In this document: one piece after another, positions 14,383-24,336 of the stretch
How the letters are laid out: each line of letters opens with the position of its first letter
Numbering within the stretch: position 1 is the stretch's first letter
Assembly (NCBI GenBank): GCA_900167925.1
Contig: FUZM01000001.1
Location: forward strand, 310,001-374,000
Source of the DNA: Bacteroidales bacterium WCE2008
GTDB lineage: Bacteria > Bacteroidota > Bacteroidia > Bacteroidales > UBA932
Length of the DNA: 64,000 nt
Reading direction: 5' to 3'
Notes under the pieces: generated by a model
The model's input: only the letters and a program-made list of their open reading frames with translations
Told to the model about the DNA's origin: nothing
The model's database searches: none
Position numbers and translations under genes: made by a program

Positions 14383-16437
14383 ATGAAACTGTTACGTCTC
14401 GCCCTTATAGCCCTGGCAATCTCCGCCTGTACAAAAACCGTCTCCACCGGCGATCTTACTGTCATCCCGGCCGACGATTCTATGGAGTTCAACCTCGAGG
14501 CAGCCATCGCTTCGACCCCGCTGACCGAAGGCGCAACCGACTTCGGAACTATCCGCATTGCCGGTGAGGAAGTCCGCTTCATCACTGTCGGATACTCGAA
14601 ACAGAGCATCAGCGACGGGTTCGGAAAGGGAACATGCTATATCTACAAGGGCGAAGCAGTTTCGGGTCCGGCTATATCCCGCGAGCTCAGGCTCTCCGTC
14701 TATAAGGACTTCCCTTCGACTGTCCTCGTAGACGCTGTCTACCATAATCTCTCCGGAGAGGACCTGGCTGTCGACGGCTGGTCGATGTGCGACCTCTCTG
14801 TCAAGAAATCCGAGGCCGATACCTGCTTCTGGTCATTCCAGGGACAGTCCACCGGCGCCCGCGAAGACTGGCTCAAGCCGGTCAGCGAGGGCTTCTATCA
14901 GCGCAATTACATGGGCATGAACAGCTCCGAGGACCACTCCGACTACGGCGGCGGCGTCCCGGTAGTATGCCTGTGGAGACGCGATGCCGGAGTGATCATC
15001 GGTCATCTCGAGCCGACTCCGGAACTTGTCAGCCTTCCCGTTGACATGACCTCAGGCAGCGACTTCGCCAAGATCTCCGTCGTCAAGGACTTCGATGAGC
15101 CGGTCGTATTCGCTCCTGACGCTACTCTGTCTACATATACAGGCTTCGTCAGCGTCTACAAGGGCGACTGTTTCGGAGCTCTGCGCAACTACGCAGGCCT
15201 GCTCGACAGAGTCGGAGTCAAGATGCCGGTCAGTGGCCCGGAGGCTTATGAGACCGCATGGTGCGCATGGGGATATGAGCGCAGGTTCACGATCGACGAA
15301 ATCGTCGGGACTCTCCCTAAAGTCAAGGAGCTCGGCTTCAAGTGGGCTACTCTTGATGACGGATACCAGATTGCCGAAGGCGACTGGGATCTCACTAAGG
15401 AAAGATTCCCTAACGGCGACGCCGACATGAAGTATATGGTCGACCAGTTCCACAAGAACGGACTGAAGGCCGAGCTCTGGTGGGCTCCGCTCGCAGCCGA
15501 CCCTGGAACGGAATTCCTCAAGAAATATCCTGACGCCGTCATTCTCGACAAGGAAGGCAAGCCTCAGTTCATCGAGTGGTGGAACAGCTGGTATCTCTCT
15601 CCTCTGGATGAAGATGTCCGCAGGGAGCAGAACGATCTTGTCAAGAGATTCATCGGGGATTATGGCTACGACGGCCTCAAGCTCGACGGCCAGCACATGA
15701 ACGCCGTCGCTCCGGACTACAATCCGAAGCACCATCCGGAAGATCCGGAGAAGTCCTTCCGCGAACTCCCGGGCTTCTACAAGATGATTCATGAGACCGC
15801 GCACTCGATAAAGCCGGCTGCCGTCATCCAGTACTGCCCTTGCGGCGACTGTTTCTCGGTCTATAATCTCCCGTACATCGACAAGGCCGTATCGTCGGAT
15901 CCTACGAGCAGCTACCAGATAAGGACAAAGGGTTATGTGCTCCGCGCCCTCGCACCGCAACTTGCTTATTACGGGGACCATATCGAACTCTCTGACGGAG
16001 GCAACGACTTCCCGAGCCATCTCGGAATCGGCGCCGTCATCGGGACCAAGTTTACCTGGCCTAAGGACAATCCTTATGCAGAAGCCTCCTATCTGCTGAC
16101 TCCCGAGAGGGAAGAACTGCTCAAGAACGCTCTGGCTATCTATGAAGACAAGCAGCTTTCGAAGGGACAGTATGTGGCCGGCCTGTATGATATCGGATTC
16201 GATTATCCTGAAACCCATGTCATTTCGCAGAACGGTAATCTTTACTATGCTTTCTATGCGACTAAGGAACCTGTCGCTTCCGTGGAACTCCGCGGACTCG
16301 AAGCCGGCAAGACTTACAAGGTCGAAGACTATTACAACCACCGTGATCTCGGAACTGTAACTGCGTCTGAAAAGACAGTGCTTGACGTTCCGGTAGAAGG
16401 AAGCCTTCTTATAGAGGTTTCGGAGGTTGCCCTTTAA
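14383..16437 (+). CDS. GH36-like alpha-galactosidase or alpha-N-acetylgalactosaminidase, exported lipoprotein
   Basis: 684 residues with a short lipoprotein signal (MKLLRLALIALAISAC). The N-terminal 270 residues form a beta-supersandwich; the TIM barrel follows (ETAWCAWGYERRFTIDEI, WATLDDGYQIAEGDW, LKAELWWAPLAADPG). The likely nucleophile is D435 in YDGLKLDGQHMN and the likely acid/base is D506 in AVSSDPTSS, in the family's usual order. GH36 enzymes remove alpha-linked galactose or GalNAc. The neighbouring AgaS-type gene favours GalNAc or galactosamine, but galactose through tagatose-6-phosphate is also possible. It starts 6 nt after the kinase gene and precedes the SusC gene by 49 nt. Confidence 0.88.
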   Translation: MKLLRLALIALAISACTKTVSTGDLTVIPADDSMEFNLEAAIASTPLTEGATDFGTIRIAGEEVRFITVGYSKQSISDGFGKGTCYIYKGEAVSGPAISRELRLSVYKDFPSTVLVDAVYHNLSGEDLAVDGWSMCDLSVKKSEADTCFWSFQGQSTGAREDWLKPVSEGFYQRNYMGMNSSEDHSDYGGGVPVVCLWRRDAGVIIGHLEPTPELVSLPVDMTSGSDFAKISVVKDFDEPVVFAPDATLSTYTGFVSVYKGDCFGALRNYAGLLDRVGVKMPVSGPEAYETAWCAWGYERRFTIDEIVGTLPKVKELGFKWATLDDGYQIAEGDWDLTKERFPNGDADMKYMVDQFHKNGLKAELWWAPLAADPGTEFLKKYPDAVILDKEGKPQFIEWWNSWYLSPLDEDVRREQNDLVKRFIGDYGYDGLKLDGQHMNAVAPDYNPKHHPEDPEKSFRELPGFYKMIHETAHSIKPAAVIQYCPCGDCFSVYNLPYIDKAVSSDPTSSYQIRTKGYVLRALAPQLAYYGDHIELSDGGNDFPSHLGIGAVIGTKFTWPKDNPYAEASYLLTPEREELLKNALAIYEDKQLSKGQYVAGLYDIGFDYPETHVISQNGNLYYAFYATKEPVASVELRGLEAGKTYKVEDYYNHRDLGTVTASEKTVLDVPVEGSLLIEVSEVAL

Positions 16438-16486
16438 TCCAACAACAATATTATTGAAACAATAACCAATAATTTAAAAAAAATCC

Positions 16487-19417
16487 ATGAAAAGAGTATT
16501 GCTTTTAGGTCTTTTGATGATCTCATCGCTCGTGATGTCCGCCCAGGTGGCCGTCAAGGGTGTTGTGATCGCCGGAGACGATGGCCAGCCTATGGTTGGT
16601 GCCAGTATTTTCGAAAAGGGAACTCTGAACGGTGTCATCACTGATCTTGATGGAAACTACACCATCAATGTAAAGAATGCAGACGCTGTTCTCGTGTTCT
16701 CCTCTGTAGGCTTCAAAACTACCGAAATCAAAGTTGACGGAAAGAGTGTGATCAATGTCACGCTGGATGTCGATTCCCAGCTTATCGACGAAGTCGTCGT
16801 TATGGGATACAGCTCCAAGACAAGGGGCGAGATCACCAGTGCTGTCACCACCGTCAGCGCAGATAAGCTTAAGGATGTCGTCAGCAACAATATCGGAGAC
16901 ATGCTCCAGGGTAAGGTTGCCGGCGTTACTGTAGTCAAGGACAGCGGCCGACCAGGTTCCGAGCCTTCTATCAGAATCCGTGGAACATCTTCTCTCCATG
17001 CTTCTCAGGAGCCTCTTTATGTTGTCGATGGTATCATCGGCGGTTCTTATGATCCTGACGATGTAGAGTCTGTAACTGTCCTCAAGGATGCCGGTTCTAC
17101 CGGTATGTACGGTGCCCAGGCCAACGGCGGTGTGATCGTTGTCACCACCAAGAAGGCCAAGAGCCGTGACATGAAGTTCAATTTCAAGGCTAACTTCGGT
17201 TACATTACTCCGGACTTCTCAAGACAGAGATTGATGAACACAAAGCAGCTTTATACATATTATCGCGAGTATTTCCGTGATCCTGATACTTATCTCGTGG
17301 ATGACCTCGCATTCAGGTCTGCGCTGCCTGCATCTATTCTCGATACAGATACCGACTGGAGAGATCTTATCGTAAGGAACGCATTCCTCCAGAACTACCA
17401 TTTCTCTGTAATGGGATCTTCTGACAAGCACTCCTATTATACCAGCTTCTCTTTCTATGACGAGCAGGGTACAATCAGGAATACAGGCTACAAGCAGGTG
17501 AATGTACGTTCAAACAATACCTTCCACCTGACCAAGTGGCTCACCCTCGACAGCAACATCGATATCAGCGCTAACATGAGCGACAATACCGATGATAACC
17601 TTATCTACTACATCGGAGAGAACATTCCTTTCGATTCTCCTTACGACGAGTATGGAAACATGCGTTCTTTCAAGAACAGCAAGATTTTCGGCCGTTATGA
17701 CGTAAACCCTATGTTCGGTTTCGAGAGCGACAAGGATGTCCGCAACAGCAAGGGCTTCGGAGTTGACTATGACTTTGTAGCCAATGCCAAGATCACCCCA
17801 TGGCTCTCATTCGTATCCCAGTCCCGTGTGTCTTTCAGTATGGGCGCCAGCCACTATTTCAGGGCCGCCGATATCGAATACATGAAGGCAGGCGACGAAA
17901 TCGAGGAGTCAATGAGCTACAGCTACGGCGGTATCAGCACCAACATGTTCAAGGTAAGCAAGGCCTGGGGCAAGCACTCTCTTGATGCTCTCGCAGGTTA
18001 TGAGGCCCAGATGGATTGGAGTGTAGACCTTATGGGTTCCGGCCAGAGCCTTCCTTATGGTCTTTCCGTACTTAGCGTAGCCGCTTCCAACAAGGATGCT
18101 TCCGGCAGCCGTTATAAGAGCGGAATGCAGTCTCTTATCTCCCAGGTCAACTACAACTACGACCACAGATACTTTTTTACCGGATCTCTCCGTCAGGATG
18201 AGTCCTCCACTTTCAGCCCTGACAACAACAAGGCAGTCTTCCCTAGCCTTTCTGCAGCATGGGCTATCAGCAACGAGAAATTCTTCCACTCCAACCTTAT
18301 CACCAACCTTAAGCTCAAAGCCAGCTGGGGTAAGACAGGTATGAAGGATATCGGCGCTTCCAAGTATCTCGAGGCTTTCATCTATAGTACTCAGTACGAC
18401 TCCAATAGCGCTGCTGTCCCTAGCCAGATGGCAAACAAGGGCCTCAAGTGGGAAATGACAACCCAGTTCAACATCGGTGCTGAAATCGGTATCGGCGATC
18501 GCGCATCCATCGATTTCAACTACTATAACAACAGGACCGACGATCTGCTTATCTTCCGCGATCTTGCTCCTTCAGCAGGTTTCTCTAACCAGTGGCAGAA
18601 TCTTGGTGCCGTACGTAACACCGGTTTCGAGGTTGCTCTCAATGTGACCCCTATCAAGACAAGCGAACTCAGATGGGATGTAGATTTCTCTATCTCCAAC
18701 AACAAGAACAAACTCTTCAATTTCGGAGAGGGCGTAGAGTTCAAGCAGTCCAATTACAGGAGCCTTACACAGATCTACCGTGACGGAATTCCTATGTACA
18801 CCTGGTATCTTCGCGAATATGCAGGCGTTGATCCTCAGACCGGACGCGAGCAGTTCGTCGACAATGACGGAAACCTTACCTATGACTATGCTTCCGCACG
18901 TTTCGTAGAGGCCGGTACTCCGCTTATTCCTTGGCAGGGAGGTATCTCTACCCAGGTTACATGGAAGAACTTCACTCTCAGCGCAAACGGCAGCTTCGTA
19001 TGGGGTGACAGAGTTTATGGAAGAGTACGCGCAAGCCGCCTCGCTACTTTCATCTCCAACTCTAATCTGCCGTCCAACGAGGACAAGATCTGGCGTAAGC
19101 CAGGCGACGATGCCACCATCGGTCTTCCTTCTTATGCACTCGCATCTGTTTACCATACAGGTGACCTCGTCGACGGAAACTACTTCAAACTCCGTAACGT
19201 GACACTTTCATACACTCTTCCTAAGAGAATCACAAAGGATAAGAATCTTACCTTCTCGCTCTCATGCGACAACCTCTACACTGCGACAACCGTATGGGGT
19301 GCAGATCCTGAGGTTTCGCTGGATGCCGATTCCGGTGTAGCCGGTATGATCGAGTCTCTCGACAACAGGTACCCTAACAAGAAGCAGTTCATCCTTCAGG
19401 TCAACTTCTCATTCTAA
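16487..19417 (+). CDS. SusC/RagA TonB-dependent glycan importer
   Basis: 976 residues with a signal peptide (MKRVLLLGLLMISSLVMSAQ), an N-terminal carboxypeptidase-like beta domain (about 23-98, with GASIFEKGTLNGVITDLDGN), a plug domain (about 115-225; LQGKVAGVTVVKDSGRPGSE, PLYVVDGIIGG) and a 22-strand-type barrel that ends in QVNFSF, the aromatic C-terminus used by the outer-membrane insertion machinery. It imports oligosaccharides across the outer membrane with energy from TonB. Directly followed (12 nt) by its SusD partner and preceded by GH36, so the cargo is probably an alpha-galactosyl or GalNAc glycan. Confidence 0.95.
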   Translation: MKRVLLLGLLMISSLVMSAQVAVKGVVIAGDDGQPMVGASIFEKGTLNGVITDLDGNYTINVKNADAVLVFSSVGFKTTEIKVDGKSVINVTLDVDSQLIDEVVVMGYSSKTRGEITSAVTTVSADKLKDVVSNNIGDMLQGKVAGVTVVKDSGRPGSEPSIRIRGTSSLHASQEPLYVVDGIIGGSYDPDDVESVTVLKDAGSTGMYGAQANGGVIVVTTKKAKSRDMKFNFKANFGYITPDFSRQRLMNTKQLYTYYREYFRDPDTYLVDDLAFRSALPASILDTDTDWRDLIVRNAFLQNYHFSVMGSSDKHSYYTSFSFYDEQGTIRNTGYKQVNVRSNNTFHLTKWLTLDSNIDISANMSDNTDDNLIYYIGENIPFDSPYDEYGNMRSFKNSKIFGRYDVNPMFGFESDKDVRNSKGFGVDYDFVANAKITPWLSFVSQSRVSFSMGASHYFRAADIEYMKAGDEIEESMSYSYGGISTNMFKVSKAWGKHSLDALAGYEAQMDWSVDLMGSGQSLPYGLSVLSVAASNKDASGSRYKSGMQSLISQVNYNYDHRYFFTGSLRQDESSTFSPDNNKAVFPSLSAAWAISNEKFFHSNLITNLKLKASWGKTGMKDIGASKYLEAFIYSTQYDSNSAAVPSQMANKGLKWEMTTQFNIGAEIGIGDRASIDFNYYNNRTDDLLIFRDLAPSAGFSNQWQNLGAVRNTGFEVALNVTPIKTSELRWDVDFSISNNKNKLFNFGEGVEFKQSNYRSLTQIYRDGIPMYTWYLREYAGVDPQTGREQFVDNDGNLTYDYASARFVEAGTPLIPWQGGISTQVTWKNFTLSANGSFVWGDRVYGRVRASRLATFISNSNLPSNEDKIWRKPGDDATIGLPSYALASVYHTGDLVDGNYFKLRNVTLSYTLPKRITKDKNLTFSLSCDNLYTATTVWGADPEVSLDADSGVAGMIESLDNRYPNKKQFILQVNFSF

Positions 19418-19429
19418 AAAGATACGGAT

Positions 19430-20959
19430 ATGAAAAATACATTAAGATATATATTCATGATGGTCGCCGCCGCAGGCCTCACTACCGCTTGCGACCTCGA
19501 TATCGCTCCGGAGGATTCTCTCACTGGTGAGCAGATGACCTCATCTCCAACCGGAACTGTGGATATCCTCAACGGCTGCTACGCAGTAATGAAGGATTAT
19601 CCTGAGAACTCCAGCAGCAACAACTGGTATGGACGTCAGTTCTACCAGATGTCAGACTTCTCATCGGATGACGTTGTCTATGGACACTCTACCACCGACG
19701 AGCTCAACATGATCTTCAAATTCGAAGAGAGACATCCGGGCCTCAGCAACGTAGCCTCATTCTGGTCTCAGTCCTACAAGATCATTTATTCTACCAACGT
19801 CGCACTCGACGTCATCAATGCAATTGAGAACCCTGACGACAAGACAAACAGTCTTCACGGTGAAGCTCTCTTCCTCAAGGCATATACAATGCATTGCCTC
19901 GTAAGATTCTATGCAAAGCCTTACAAAGAGGCTACCGCAGCCAACGAGCCTGGTCTTATCATCCGTGAAAACGGATCCGACGGCGCTTCCAAGGGACGTG
20001 CATCCCTCAAGGAGACTTACGACTATATCGTGAACTGCCTTCTCGAGGCCGAATCCCTCATGGACGGAGTCGAGGCCGAGCGTTCTGAGAGCCGCTGCTT
20101 CGCTTCAATCGGTGCAGTACGTGCCCTCCTTTCAAGAGTCTATCTCTATATGGGCAACTGGGACAAGTGCATCGAGTACTCTACCAAGGTAATCAACGAT
20201 TCTAACTATAAGATCGCAAGCGCCAGTGAGTTCAAAGACTACTTCAAGTCCACCTGGACATCTCCTGAGACTATCTGGTGCCTCAAGATGCTCCCTCAGG
20301 ACGACAAGGGTTCCGGCTCGGTCGCTTCCATGATCATGAAGGCTGACGGCTGCTGGGGCGAGGAAGGCTACTCTGCACCTCTTCTCAAGGACATGGGCCA
20401 GGGCACATCCCTCGAGTCTGACGATATCCGCTGGGCATTCGTATGCGATGTCAATACCAAGAATGGTCTTGACCTCATCCCATGCTCCAAGCTCTCATGG
20501 CAGGATGGCATGCCAACCCTCTTCTCACCTCCATTCCTCCGTATAACCGAGATGTATCTCAACCGTGCAGAGGCTTATGCCCACAAGGGTGACAAGACCA
20601 ACGCTCTCAAGGATGTCAACGAAGTAAGAAAGAACAGAATGACTGCAAATGTCGATTCTCACCTCTATACCGAGGCTGATATCACCACCGATATCGTGGA
20701 TCTCGTACTCAAGGAGGATCGCGTAGAGTTCGCGTTCGAAGCTCACCGTTTCTTCGACCTTATGAGAAACGACAAGGATATCGTACGTGACTACTGGGGA
20801 TATCATACTTCTTATGCCGTCGGCCAGTCAACCAGCGGCGCTCCGGACAGTTCTCTCCCGGGAGTCTTTACCGCGCATGACGATAACAGACTTGTATATC
20901 CTATTCCTTCAAAAGAGATCGACAACAACCCTCTCTGCGAACAAAACCCTGGTTATTAA
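19430..20959 (+). CDS. SusD/RagB surface glycan-binding lipoprotein
   Basis: 509 residues with lipobox TTAC after MKNTLRYIFMMVAAAGL. The TPR-rich core is recognisable by HGEALFLKAYTMHCLVRFY (about 143-161) and by the C-terminal block RITEMYLNRAEAYAHKGDK, LKEDRVEFAFEAHRFFDLMR, with the usual ending KEIDNNPLCEQNPGY. SusD proteins form the lid of the SusC pore and capture the glycan. The gene is 12 nt behind susC and 12 nt ahead of the accessory lipoprotein. Family certain; ligand unknown. Confidence 0.95.
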   Translation: MKNTLRYIFMMVAAAGLTTACDLDIAPEDSLTGEQMTSSPTGTVDILNGCYAVMKDYPENSSSNNWYGRQFYQMSDFSSDDVVYGHSTTDELNMIFKFEERHPGLSNVASFWSQSYKIIYSTNVALDVINAIENPDDKTNSLHGEALFLKAYTMHCLVRFYAKPYKEATAANEPGLIIRENGSDGASKGRASLKETYDYIVNCLLEAESLMDGVEAERSESRCFASIGAVRALLSRVYLYMGNWDKCIEYSTKVINDSNYKIASASEFKDYFKSTWTSPETIWCLKMLPQDDKGSGSVASMIMKADGCWGEEGYSAPLLKDMGQGTSLESDDIRWAFVCDVNTKNGLDLIPCSKLSWQDGMPTLFSPPFLRITEMYLNRAEAYAHKGDKTNALKDVNEVRKNRMTANVDSHLYTEADITTDIVDLVLKEDRVEFAFEAHRFFDLMRNDKDIVRDYWGYHTSYAVGQSTSGAPDSSLPGVFTAHDDNRLVYPIPSKEIDNNPLCEQNPGY

Positions 20960-20971
20960 TACGCTAAGATC

Positions 20972-21862
20972 ATGAAAAAGATAATAACTCTATTAAGTAT
21001 CGCTGCAATGGCAGTTCTCTCTTCTTGCGTAAGGGAGGGAGACCTTGACCTGGACCCGGTACCAGACATCGCATTCGATTATACATGCGACGGTCTTAAT
21101 CTCACATTCAAATCCGTGGCAGAGAACACCACTGACGTAAAGTGGGAAATCATCAAGACAGAAAACGGTACAGCCGAGACCCTTACCACAGGTGAAGGCG
21201 AGACCTATTCTTACACCTTCCCTAAGCCAGGCCTCCACTGGATCAAGATGTCAGGCAAATACAAGGGACAGGAGCAGGTAGTGGCCGGCAAGATTCTTGT
21301 CGCAAAGGCTTCTCCTATCAAGCTCGACGACGATTCGTTCGACGACTGGGACGCTATCCAATACGAGGACTTCAAGTTCGTGGGTGACGACGGAAAGTCA
21401 TACGGCAAGTTCGATTACAACGCAGATTATGTATTCTTCTACGTAGCCATGAGCACCACCAACGAGAATACTCCTGCAGACGGCGCCATCATGAACCTGC
21501 GTCTCGATACCGACGACCTTACCGGTACAGGTTACTCTACCAAGGGCCTCGGCTGCGACTGGTTCCTCGAAGGAAACTTCTGGAACCCGGAAGAGCCATG
21601 GGCAGACTGGTACGACTGCGTTACCGGCGAAACGGTATATGCTGAAGGAAAGAATATCAAGATGGGTACCTACAGGGACGAAGGCGACATGATCTACATG
21701 GAATTCGCCCTCTCGAGAAAGGAATACGGTATCAACGGCTCCTCTATGGGTATCTTCTTCAAGTTCTACACCTCAGACTGGAATGATTCCTTCTACATGA
21801 ACTTCGGAGAAGGAACGACTAAGGACAAGACCACTTTCCATTTCGCGATGGACAAAGAATAA
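20972..21862 (+). CDS. Accessory surface glycan-binding lipoprotein, PKD-like N-terminus
   Basis: 296 residues with lipobox SSC after MKKIITLLSIAAMAVL. Residues about 30-110 are PKD-like (TTDVKWEIIKTENGTAETLT, YSYTFPKPGLHWIKM); the rest is a beta-sandwich rich in Trp and Tyr (GCDWFLEGNFWNPEEPWADW) with CBM9/DOMON-like spacing. This is the position of SusE/SusF-like proteins in Sus operons, which hold glycans at the cell surface. Last gene of the operon, followed by a strong terminator. The specific fold call is tentative; the role as a surface glycan-binding protein is inferred from lipobox, aromatic content and position. Confidence 0.85.
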   Translation: MKKIITLLSIAAMAVLSSCVREGDLDLDPVPDIAFDYTCDGLNLTFKSVAENTTDVKWEIIKTENGTAETLTTGEGETYSYTFPKPGLHWIKMSGKYKGQEQVVAGKILVAKASPIKLDDDSFDDWDAIQYEDFKFVGDDGKSYGKFDYNADYVFFYVAMSTTNENTPADGAIMNLRLDTDDLTGTGYSTKGLGCDWFLEGNFWNPEEPWADWYDCVTGETVYAEGKNIKMGTYRDEGDMIYMEFALSRKEYGINGSSMGIFFKFYTSDWNDSFYMNFGEGTTKDKTTFHFAMDKE

Positions 21863-21890
21863 GTAGTAGTCATTTATTGTTGTGTTTTTT

Positions 21891-21935
21891 GTTGCGGGTC
21901 CGGCTTGGAAAAGGGCCGGAACCGCAACTTTTTTT
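21891..21935 (+). terminator. Rho-independent terminator of the agaS-susD operon
   Basis: A 14-bp stem with one mismatch (GTTGCGGGTCCGGC / GCCGGAACCGCAAC) followed by seven T. Ends the seven-gene transcript from 11062. Confidence 0.88.
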
Positions 21936-21936
21936 C

Positions 21937-21944
21937 TAAATTTG
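21937..21944 (+). promoter_or_regulatory. Putative -7 box of the amidohydrolase-phosphatase pair
   Basis: TAAATTTG matches TAnnTTTG and lies 20 nt before the ATG at 21964, directly behind the terminator. No good -33 box; the sequence upstream of it is the terminator hairpin. Confidence 0.5.
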
Positions 21945-21963
21945 GAACTAATAACAAAGTCAC

Positions 21964-23094
21964 ATGAAGACAAAAATCATTTCAATAGCATTCGCTGCCG
22001 CTGCGCTCGTCGCAGTTTCATGCGGACAGGCACCTAAGCAGGAGGCAACATCTTGTCTTGACACTCTCCTTCTCAAAGACTTCAAACCAATCCCATGCAT
22101 GAACCTCCCTGAGCATCATCCTCACCAGGCCAAATTTACCGTCCATGACATGCATTCACATGCATACGCAGAGACTGTAGATGAATGCAAGGAGTGGGCA
22201 GAGCGCCTCAAGGCAAACAATATCGACAAAGTCGTCGTCAATACATATGCTACCGGCGAGAAGTTCGACGAACTCTATGATATGTACAAAGGCGTTTCAG
22301 ATGCATTTGAAATGTGGTGTGGCTTTGATATGAGCGCATGGGGCACCCCTGAGTTCGAAGAAAAGGCCGTCGCTTCCCTCGTACGTGACTTCGAGAAGGG
22401 AGCGAGGGGAGTCGGCGAAGTCGGCGACAAGGGCCTCGGCGATGCCTATTTCACCGGATTCCAGACAGGAGAGGCCACTCCGACCGCCCATATGAACGAC
22501 CCTCGTTTCGACGCTCTCTTCGAGAAATGCGGCGAGCTCGGCATGCCGCTGATCATCCATGTCGGCGACCCGATCTGGATGTATGAGAAGATGGACGAGC
22601 ACAACGACGGATATCCTAATGCCGAGACATGGAAGATCGATCCGGAGACTCCGGGCCTTCTCGACCTCTATGAGCTCTGCAAGACTCTCGAGGAGTGCTG
22701 CGACAGGCATCCGAACACGACCATCATCGCCTGCCACTTCATGAACCTTACCCATGACTACGAGCTTCTCGGCCAGATCATGGACCGTCATCCGAACCTC
22801 TATCTCGACAACTCCGCCCGCCACATCGAGTCCGCCATCACTCCTCGCGCCACCAAGGCCTTCTACGAGAAGTACCAGGACAGGATTTTCTTCGGAACGG
22901 ACAACTACCCTTCACAGGAAATGTATGACCTCCAGTGGAGAATTCTCGAGACCGAGGACGAGCACTTCTATGATTATGAGAATGCTTATCACTGGGCTCT
23001 CTCAGGAATAGGACTCAGCGACGAAGTCCTCAGGAAGCTTTACTATGAGAATGCAGACAAGCTTTATGAGAAACTCGCTGCCAAAAGGAAATAA
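21964..23094 (+). CDS. Exported amidohydrolase-2-type metal hydrolase, lipoprotein
   Basis: 376 residues with lipobox (AALVAVSC). The TIM-barrel amidohydrolase pattern is visible: VHDMHSHAYAET (first metal His pair, H-x-H), MPLIIHVGDP (His), TTIIACHFMN (His) and RIFFGTDNYPS (the conserved Asp). Members hydrolyse or decarboxylate small cyclic compounds, lactones or amides. The exported lipoprotein form is unusual for the family. It has its own promoter after the Sus operon terminator and abuts the histidine phosphatase gene with no gap, so the two products probably act on related compounds outside the cytoplasm. Substrate unknown. Confidence 0.85.
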   Translation: MKTKIISIAFAAAALVAVSCGQAPKQEATSCLDTLLLKDFKPIPCMNLPEHHPHQAKFTVHDMHSHAYAETVDECKEWAERLKANNIDKVVVNTYATGEKFDELYDMYKGVSDAFEMWCGFDMSAWGTPEFEEKAVASLVRDFEKGARGVGEVGDKGLGDAYFTGFQTGEATPTAHMNDPRFDALFEKCGELGMPLIIHVGDPIWMYEKMDEHNDGYPNAETWKIDPETPGLLDLYELCKTLEECCDRHPNTTIIACHFMNLTHDYELLGQIMDRHPNLYLDNSARHIESAITPRATKAFYEKYQDRIFFGTDNYPSQEMYDLQWRILETEDEHFYDYENAYHWALSGIGLSDEVLRKLYYENADKLYEKLAAKRK

Positions 23095-24336
23095 ATGAGA
23101 AGGTTTATTACACTATTACTGAGTCTCGCTGTGGTCAGCGGGACTCTTTTCGCGCAGAATACCCGGGAAATACTGCTCCGGAACAAGGCCCTCATAGCCG
23201 GTACCGATTATGTCGCTCCTACCGGTCCGCTTCAGCTCACCCCTGCGCCGGAAGGTTACAAGCCTTGCTATGTCAGCCATTACGCCCGTCACGGAGCCCG
23301 CTACGCATGGCGTCTGGAGAACTATGACATGATCAAGAGAGCTCTTGACGATGCCGCTTCGAAGGACAATCTGACCGAGTTCGGAAAGGACTACAAGGCC
23401 CGTTTCGACCGTCTATATCCTGATGTCAAGGACCATTACGGCGAGCTCTCACGCAAGGGCTGGGACCAGCAGCAGGCCATAGCCGCCCATCTCTACGAGG
23501 CCGTCCCTGAGGCCTTTCCGGACGGGGCGAAGGTACGCGCAGTGTCTTCTCCGAGCCTTCGCAGCGTGATGACCATGTCCTCATACTGCCTTTCTCTCAA
23601 GGCCAAGAATCCAACCCTTTTCGTGACCGAGGACGTGTCCCGCACCAACATGCCGGCAACCCTTCCTCTCGAGGAGGAGAACCCGTTCTATGAGGGATAT
23701 GAGCCGTCTTCGCTGCCTTTCAAGATCTCCGACCAGCAATACGCCGAGGGTTTCTTTGATTCCGAGAAGGTGCTCTCCAGGCTTTTCAAGAAGCCGGCCA
23801 AGTCAGTAAAGCGCTCCAAATTCTATGAGCTTGCGACCCACATGTTCTTCTTCGCGGAAGGCATGAACAGTCTCGACACCGACCTGGACTTCATGGACCT
23901 GTATACTGACGAGGAAGCCATCTCTCTGTGGAGTATCGACAACTATCAGCTCTATACCGAAGCATGGCCGAAACACAACGGCTACAGGACCATAATCAGG
24001 GACATCATCGACAGGGCCGATGCCCATATCGCCGCCGGAGAGGGAGGCGCTGACCTCCGCTTCGCCCATGACTATACGTTCATGTCGCTGATGATGTGCC
24101 TTGACCTTGAAGGCTTCGGAAAGGTCCCTCAGACTCCGGAGGAGGTTGAGGAAGTTTTCCAGAGCTATAAGATCCCTATGGGCGCAAACATGCATTTCAT
24201 CTTCTATCGCAGCGGCGATTCGGATGAAATACTGTTCAAGGTGCTTCTGAACGGCGAAGAAGGCCACCTGCCGCTTCCTGCGGACAGATGGCCATACTAT
24301 CGCTGGTCAGACTTCAAGGCCGTGCACCGTAAATAA
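23095..24336 (+). CDS. Exported histidine phosphatase, branch 2 (acid phosphatase/phytase-like)
   Basis: 413 residues with a signal peptide (MRRFITLLLSLAVVSGTLFAQ). The catalytic RHG motif is SHYARHGARYAW at about residues 61-72. The C-terminal region that should carry the proton donor (HD or HAE) reads ANMHFIFYRSGDSDEILFKV, with a single His. Branch 2 enzymes remove phosphate from phytate, sugar phosphates or small esters in the periplasm. It is translationally adjacent to the amidohydrolase gene. A paralogue is at 40484-41767. Phosphatase function is likely; substrate unknown. Confidence 0.85.
   Translation: MRRFITLLLSLAVVSGTLFAQNTREILLRNKALIAGTDYVAPTGPLQLTPAPEGYKPCYVSHYARHGARYAWRLENYDMIKRALDDAASKDNLTEFGKDYKARFDRLYPDVKDHYGELSRKGWDQQQAIAAHLYEAVPEAFPDGAKVRAVSSPSLRSVMTMSSYCLSLKAKNPTLFVTEDVSRTNMPATLPLEEENPFYEGYEPSSLPFKISDQQYAEGFFDSEKVLSRLFKKPAKSVKRSKFYELATHMFFFAEGMNSLDTDLDFMDLYTDEEAISLWSIDNYQLYTEAWPKHNGYRTIIRDIIDRADAHIAAGEGGADLRFAHDYTFMSLMMCLDLEGFGKVPQTPEEVEEVFQSYKIPMGANMHFIFYRSGDSDEILFKVLLNGEEGHLPLPADRWPYYRWSDFKAVHRK

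Noticed and set aside
15052..16341. 429-codon minus-strand frame inside GH36
   Set aside because: The plus-strand frame has an intact enzyme with catalytic residues; the reverse frame shows no family pattern.
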